Assembly: GCA_963575745.1 (NCBI GenBank)
Contig: CAUYUJ010010424.1
Coordinates: 397,389 to 461,388 of the forward strand
Source: Prorocentrum cordatum
Taxonomy: Eukaryota; Sar; Dinophyceae; Prorocentrales; Prorocentraceae
Direction of reading: 5' to 3'
DNA length: 64,000 nt
The position numbers and the translations under genes were made by a program. A model generated the notes under the pieces. The model did not search any database, had not been told where the DNA came from, and saw only the letters and a program-made list of their open reading frames with translations. Of this stretch, positions 60,546 to 64,000 are shown in pieces (the stretch's first letter is position 1; every line of letters starts with the position of its first letter).

Positions 60546-62022
60546 ATGCCGAGGATCGCCCCCGAGCCGTGCCAGCGCTTCTCAAGTTCACACCTGCGGC
60601 CATGACCTTCCGGGAGACTCAGGCGAGAGCTCTGTGCTGATAAAAGAGCCGCCCTCGATCCGTGCAGTGCTACTTGCGGCGAAGTGGCCTCCTCCTCCGC
60701 TCTGACGTCCGCTCGCGTCGACACCTTGGAACGCCAAGACATGGATTCTTCCTCGCGCGCGCGCGTCCGCTCGGTCGCTCCGCCCCCCCTTCTCTCCCGT
60801 CGCAGGTTCCTCCCCGTTCTCTTCCGCCCCAGGCCCGCGCGCGTCTCCTTCGCGAGGGTAAGACTTTGAAGAGGGACTGGCATCCGTCTTTGAAGCTGCT
60901 GCAAGCTTTGAAGACGAATGCACGCGGCGCTGAGGCGAGGGTTACATTTCGAAAATGACCCGCCCTCCGTCTTCAAAGCTACTGCAGTCTGTTCAGAAGT
61001 TTGCACGGCGCTATGGCGAGATCCCCACGTTGACAATGCCCCGCCCTGCATCCCCGAAACTGCTGCAGACTTCGAGCTTCAGGGCCGTTCTCATGGTGGG
61101 GAAATCTCAGATGAAACGCCGAGCCCGCCCTGCCGGCACCTCGCGGGATGCTCCAGGGAGGAGTCAATCACATGATCAGGAAAATGTATGGAGGAGGAGG
61201 AGGAAGATGCGTGAGAGGAGCAGGAGAACGGCGGAGGCGAAGGGGGAAATGGAGGAGGAGGAGGAAGAGTAGGAATAGGAATATGCCTGGGGAGCCGCAC
61301 CACGCATCCAGCTTGCTCAGCCGATGACGCCTAGGTTATACTACTGTAGGGCATCGGTGGTGATCTGTGCGCTGACCAGCGCTGCAAGCAGGCTGGCATT
61401 GGTCCAGCGGCGTGTCCAACGGCGCGCAGCCAAGGGGCTGCCACCATTAGCGCCGCCTTCATGAAGCATCTTGCCTCCTGAGTGATGCTTCGTACATGGA
61501 GACAGCGCTTCCAAGATCGCCCCAGGGAGAGGTCCCACGCTGTGGGCGCAAACCATCACGAGGCATTCCTGGAAGCACCTTTTCCGCGTCCAGCACCTCT
61601 ACCGCGGCGTCTGGGGCTAGGACGTGGAAACTCAACCGCAGGCCCTTCTTCGGGGGCATGCGTGAAAGTTGAACGAGTGTGTGGAGGAGCAGAGGGGAGG
61701 CTCAATCCAGGAAAAGGGGGAATGACACTAGGGGCTATTTGTACCCGCCTGGCCGCATCCTCCGAAAATTGGCCTGCCCTCAGGAGCACCACGGCCCGCT
61801 CACTGTTGCTAAAGTCGAAGCCCGCATCAGCAGAGGAGGAGGAGGAATAACGACCGCGACCAGAACCTCTTATTTCACTGCGTCGAGAAGGCGCTGCGCC
61901 TAGCGCACCAACACCCGTCTGGGCGATCCCCCCAATCGTCTTGGTGCCGCCCTCCTGCTTCAGCCTGAGCTGGATGGCCTGACAAACATGAGCCGACTCC
62001 TGAGGTTCTCGGCGGCGGGCAA
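60546..62022. other. Less repetitive sequence, possible minus-strand coding remnants
   Basis: At 60860-61090 the motif GCTGCAGACTTCGAGC / CTGCAAGCTTTGAAGACGAA repeats about four times at ~50-bp spacing. Minus-strand frames at 61459-61659 (SFHVLAPDAAVEVLDAEKVL) and 61341-61440 (WTNASLLAALVSAQITTDAL) look coding-like but lie in different phases. They may be exons or a decayed gene; no family recognised. Confidence 0.35.
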
Positions 62023-62193
62023 GGGGGGGAAGTGAGAAGGGGCGGGCCTTCTCAGAAGGCTCAGCAGTCCCCCGGCCTTTTCAGACGGTTGCAGAGCCTT
62101 CCCCGAAAACGCAGAACACTTTTCAGAAGGCACGAGGCTTTCCGAGAAGTCCCGCCACCTTCTGAGAAGACCTTCTCCTTCTCACTTCCCCCC
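62023..62193. mobile_element. Inverted-repeat element with CTTCTCAGAAGG ends
   Basis: The left end GGGGAAGTGAGAAGG...CCTTCTCAGAAGG pairs with the right end CCTTCTGAGAAGACCTTCTC...CTCACTTCCCC over about 35 bp. The interior has three further TTTTCAGAAGG-like copies. It is 171 bp with no coding capacity. The CCTTCTnnGAAGG motif links it to the duplicated units at 33164-33500. Confidence 0.6.
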
Positions 62194-62322
62194 TCGCTCG
62201 CCGCCGAGCTTCGTGCGCCAGCAAGACCTGAGCTTTCATGAGCTCTCCCCTTCTTCGCCTTCACAGCTCCCTGGCCTTGCAATCGTGGCTGTGGTCCGCC
62301 GGCACCTCGGGGTTCCCTGCCT

Positions 62323-62812
62323 TCAGCCCCGTGCCCTCCCAGAGCTTTCGGGCGGTGGCCTCCTCCTGCTCCAGCTCCATCGAGTCCGCCCCCTTGGGCG
62401 AGGCCCCCTCCCTGACTCATAGCACTGGACAGACGAAGAGGTGGTGCGCATCATCCTCTCCTCCTCGAACGGCTGGTCCCCGTCCTGCTCCGCTTTCTTC
62501 TCCCTTTCCCTCTCGGCCTGCGCCTCCGCGTTGGCGGCCTGGTTCGCCTCGAGCATGAGTTGCATTGTTGCCGAATGTATTTTGGACCAACTACGTGTCG
62601 TACAGCGCGCCGATCGACGCTCGCAGCTCCGCCTCGTCGCTCAGTGCCAGCATTGCCAGCACCACCACGAGCTCCTCTAGCCGCTGACGCTTGGAGCCCC
62701 GTGCCATCTGCCTGGAGCCAAACCTCCGCCAGCGTCGTCTGCTCCCTTGTGGGCCTTCTTGTGCCCTGGCTCCTGGGCTGGGCGTCCAGGCCGGCCTGGG
62801 CTGATCTGCCAT
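62323..62812 (-). pseudogene. Frameshifted hypothetical gene
   Basis: ATG at 62812 (MADQPRPAWTPSPGARA). A basic linker runs to GSKRQRLEELVVVLAMLALS and DEAELRASIGALYDT, then hits TAG at 62591-62593. The next phase continues at once as WSKIHSATMQLMLEANQAAN and EAQAEREREKKAEQDGDQ (coiled-coil-like), up to a stop at 62323. The seamless continuation suggests one small indel at about 62590. LALSDEAELRxxxGALYDTW recalls a helical module in dinoflagellate predicted proteins of unknown function. The tail after ~62425 may be out of frame again. Confidence 0.45.
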
Positions 62813-63135
62813 CGCCGCGGTGGCAACTTTGATGTTGTAGATCCCCTTCTGTGTGGATGCGACGATCCCGGTCGTAAACACCAAGCGCTCGAAGAACATG
62901 GAGACCAAACCCTAACCACCCATTGAATTCACACAACAAGCAGTGTAGATCACTTGCTGCATGCAGTGGCTCTTGCGTGCGCCCTCACCCTGGATAACAG
63001 CAGCCCCATGTATCATATCGCACCAGGCGCCGAGTAGCACTAGCAGCACTAGAAAACAACTCCAGGCAGTCCAGCGATTAGTTGTGCATAGCACATGGCC
63101 CAGGGATTTATGACTATGATGAAATTGCGTATTAT

Positions 63136-63594
63136 TCAGAGCAGCTTTCTTCTCAGGTTAAACTGCACCATGAGGAGCCCGTTCACCAGATTCGGAAGTA
63201 GAGTAGATCCCACAAGTCCACGTAATACCTCCTTCCTGCTTGCTCGTCTTCTCGTCACGCTTGGTAACACATTCGGAACGTACTCAAGGGATGGAATAGT
63301 TATCGTGTGCTGCTGCCGTCGGAGAAGCGTGACATCCACGTTGCAGAAATAAACATCCCCCCAGCCCCTTACCCCGCCACAGTGCCGGGAGAGAGCCTGC
63401 AGGCGAGCGAGCAGTTCCTCGCCCTCTACCGACATAGACAAACTCAAACTCTCCAGGTCGGAGAAGAAAAGCTGCGCCCAAGGACTGGCAAAGCAGTGGG
63501 ACGTCCCATGTAGTCGAACTGGGGCCGGCCATCCAGGGGCTCGGCGAACATAGCAGCGATAGTCTGAACGTGGCGAAGGGGGGAGCGCACACAC
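63136..63594 (-). CDS. Hypothetical protein or exon, unrecognised
   Basis: 152-codon minus-strand frame with mixed, non-repetitive composition (SPWAQLFFSDLESLSLSMSV, LARLQALSRHCGG, YFCNVDVTLLRRQQHTITIP, VNGLLMVQFNLRRKLL). No domain recognised. The start is uncertain, and the frame may be an internal exon. Sequence to the window end (63595-64000) shows nothing identifiable. Confidence 0.3.
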   Translation of the reverse strand: MCALPPSPRSDYRCYVRRAPGWPAPVRLHGTSHCFASPWAQLFFSDLESLSLSMSVEGEELLARLQALSRHCGGVRGWGDVYFCNVDVTLLRRQQHTITIPSLEYVPNVLPSVTRRRASRKEVLRGLVGSTLLPNLVNGLLMVQFNLRRKLL

Positions 63595-64000
63595 CGCACC
63601 AACTAACTCGAACGACGAACCCGAAGTTCGAGGACAGCGGGCGTCATCCTCCAGTGATCGAAAACTTGCTCGTTACTCAGGATATGTTTGTGTCGTTCTT
63701 ATCACGCTGGCGCCCCACCCTTCATAGCCACCCTACAACGTTTGATAAAAGCAGTGCCGGTAAGTTTACACTGTCCCTCAGTTGAGAAAAGCCTCCAAGT
63801 TCTGGAACCCAGCAGTTTAAACGCCCATCAGGCACGACCGACGAAGACGAAGTGCAACATCTTTTGCCGACAAAAACTTACACAGCGAGTGGCACGACAC
63901 CTGTAGTGTCGCAGGTCTCTTAGAAACCTTCACCCCAATCGGTTCAGTAGCATGTATTTGCCCTCCCAATACCCGCATATGAGACTCAACACCTACAGAA

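Overview
The window looks like nuclear DNA of a dinoflagellate. It is GC-rich and gene-poor, packed with microsatellites and dispersed repeats, and it carries a degenerate copy of the dinoflagellate spliced leader just upstream of one intronless gene. The retrotransposon and the zinc-knuckle exon carry sequence signatures I associate with dinoflagellate predicted proteins. The species cannot be settled from sequence alone. All family assignments are from reading the sequence; no search was run.

The centrepiece is an apparently full-length tyrosine-recombinase (YR) retrotransposon at 38375-45312, about 6.94 kb. It is bounded by split direct repeats in the order A1 - genes - B1 - A2 - B2. A1 and A2 are 88 bp with 2 differences, and B1 and B2 are 83 bp with 2 differences. 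It sits inside a (TA)n microsatellite with no other visible target duplication. It encodes a gag-like protein; a pol frame with reverse transcriptase, RNase H and a C-terminal cytosine-methyltransferase-like domain; and a tyrosine recombinase. The recombinase lies wholly inside the open pol frame in another phase. Gag and pol are joined by an ATGA stop-start overlap. The methyltransferase end carries two compensating frame changes.

Layout: 1-2700 holds a minus-strand intronless gene with acidic and basic simple-repeat tracts and a relict spliced leader. 2.7-10.5 kb is hexamer, CAT/GAT and other tandem repeats, with a small inverted-repeat element (MITE-like) at 8.6 kb. 10.5-16.1 kb has GAG/CCA arrays and a 16-copy tandem repeat. 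17.8-23.9 kb is an array of 0.8-1.4 kb units built from a short CTTGGGGCC-type repeat. 24-34 kb holds several MITE-like elements, hairpin elements, small duplications and a few isolated exon-like stretches. 34.4-37.5 kb is a GGGCTCATA satellite surrounding a 410-codon minus-strand gene with a SAP-like segment. The YR element follows. 45.3-58 kb is a mosaic of dispersed repeats, a cloverleaf-like hairpin element (48.6 kb) and a MITE with a clear 7-bp target duplication (54.55 kb). 58.7-60.5 kb is GTC and GAG microsatellite with a zinc-knuckle exon on the minus strand. 61-64 kb is less repetitive, with a frameshifted minus-strand gene and a hypothetical minus-strand reading frame.

The genes do not form one pathway. 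The coherent functional unit is the YR retrotransposon: gag for particle assembly, RT/RNase H for cDNA synthesis, YR for integrating circular DNA, and the methyltransferase possibly for modifying element or host DNA. Much of the rest is repeat-derived, and many long open frames there are low-complexity by-products of GC-rich triplet repeats.
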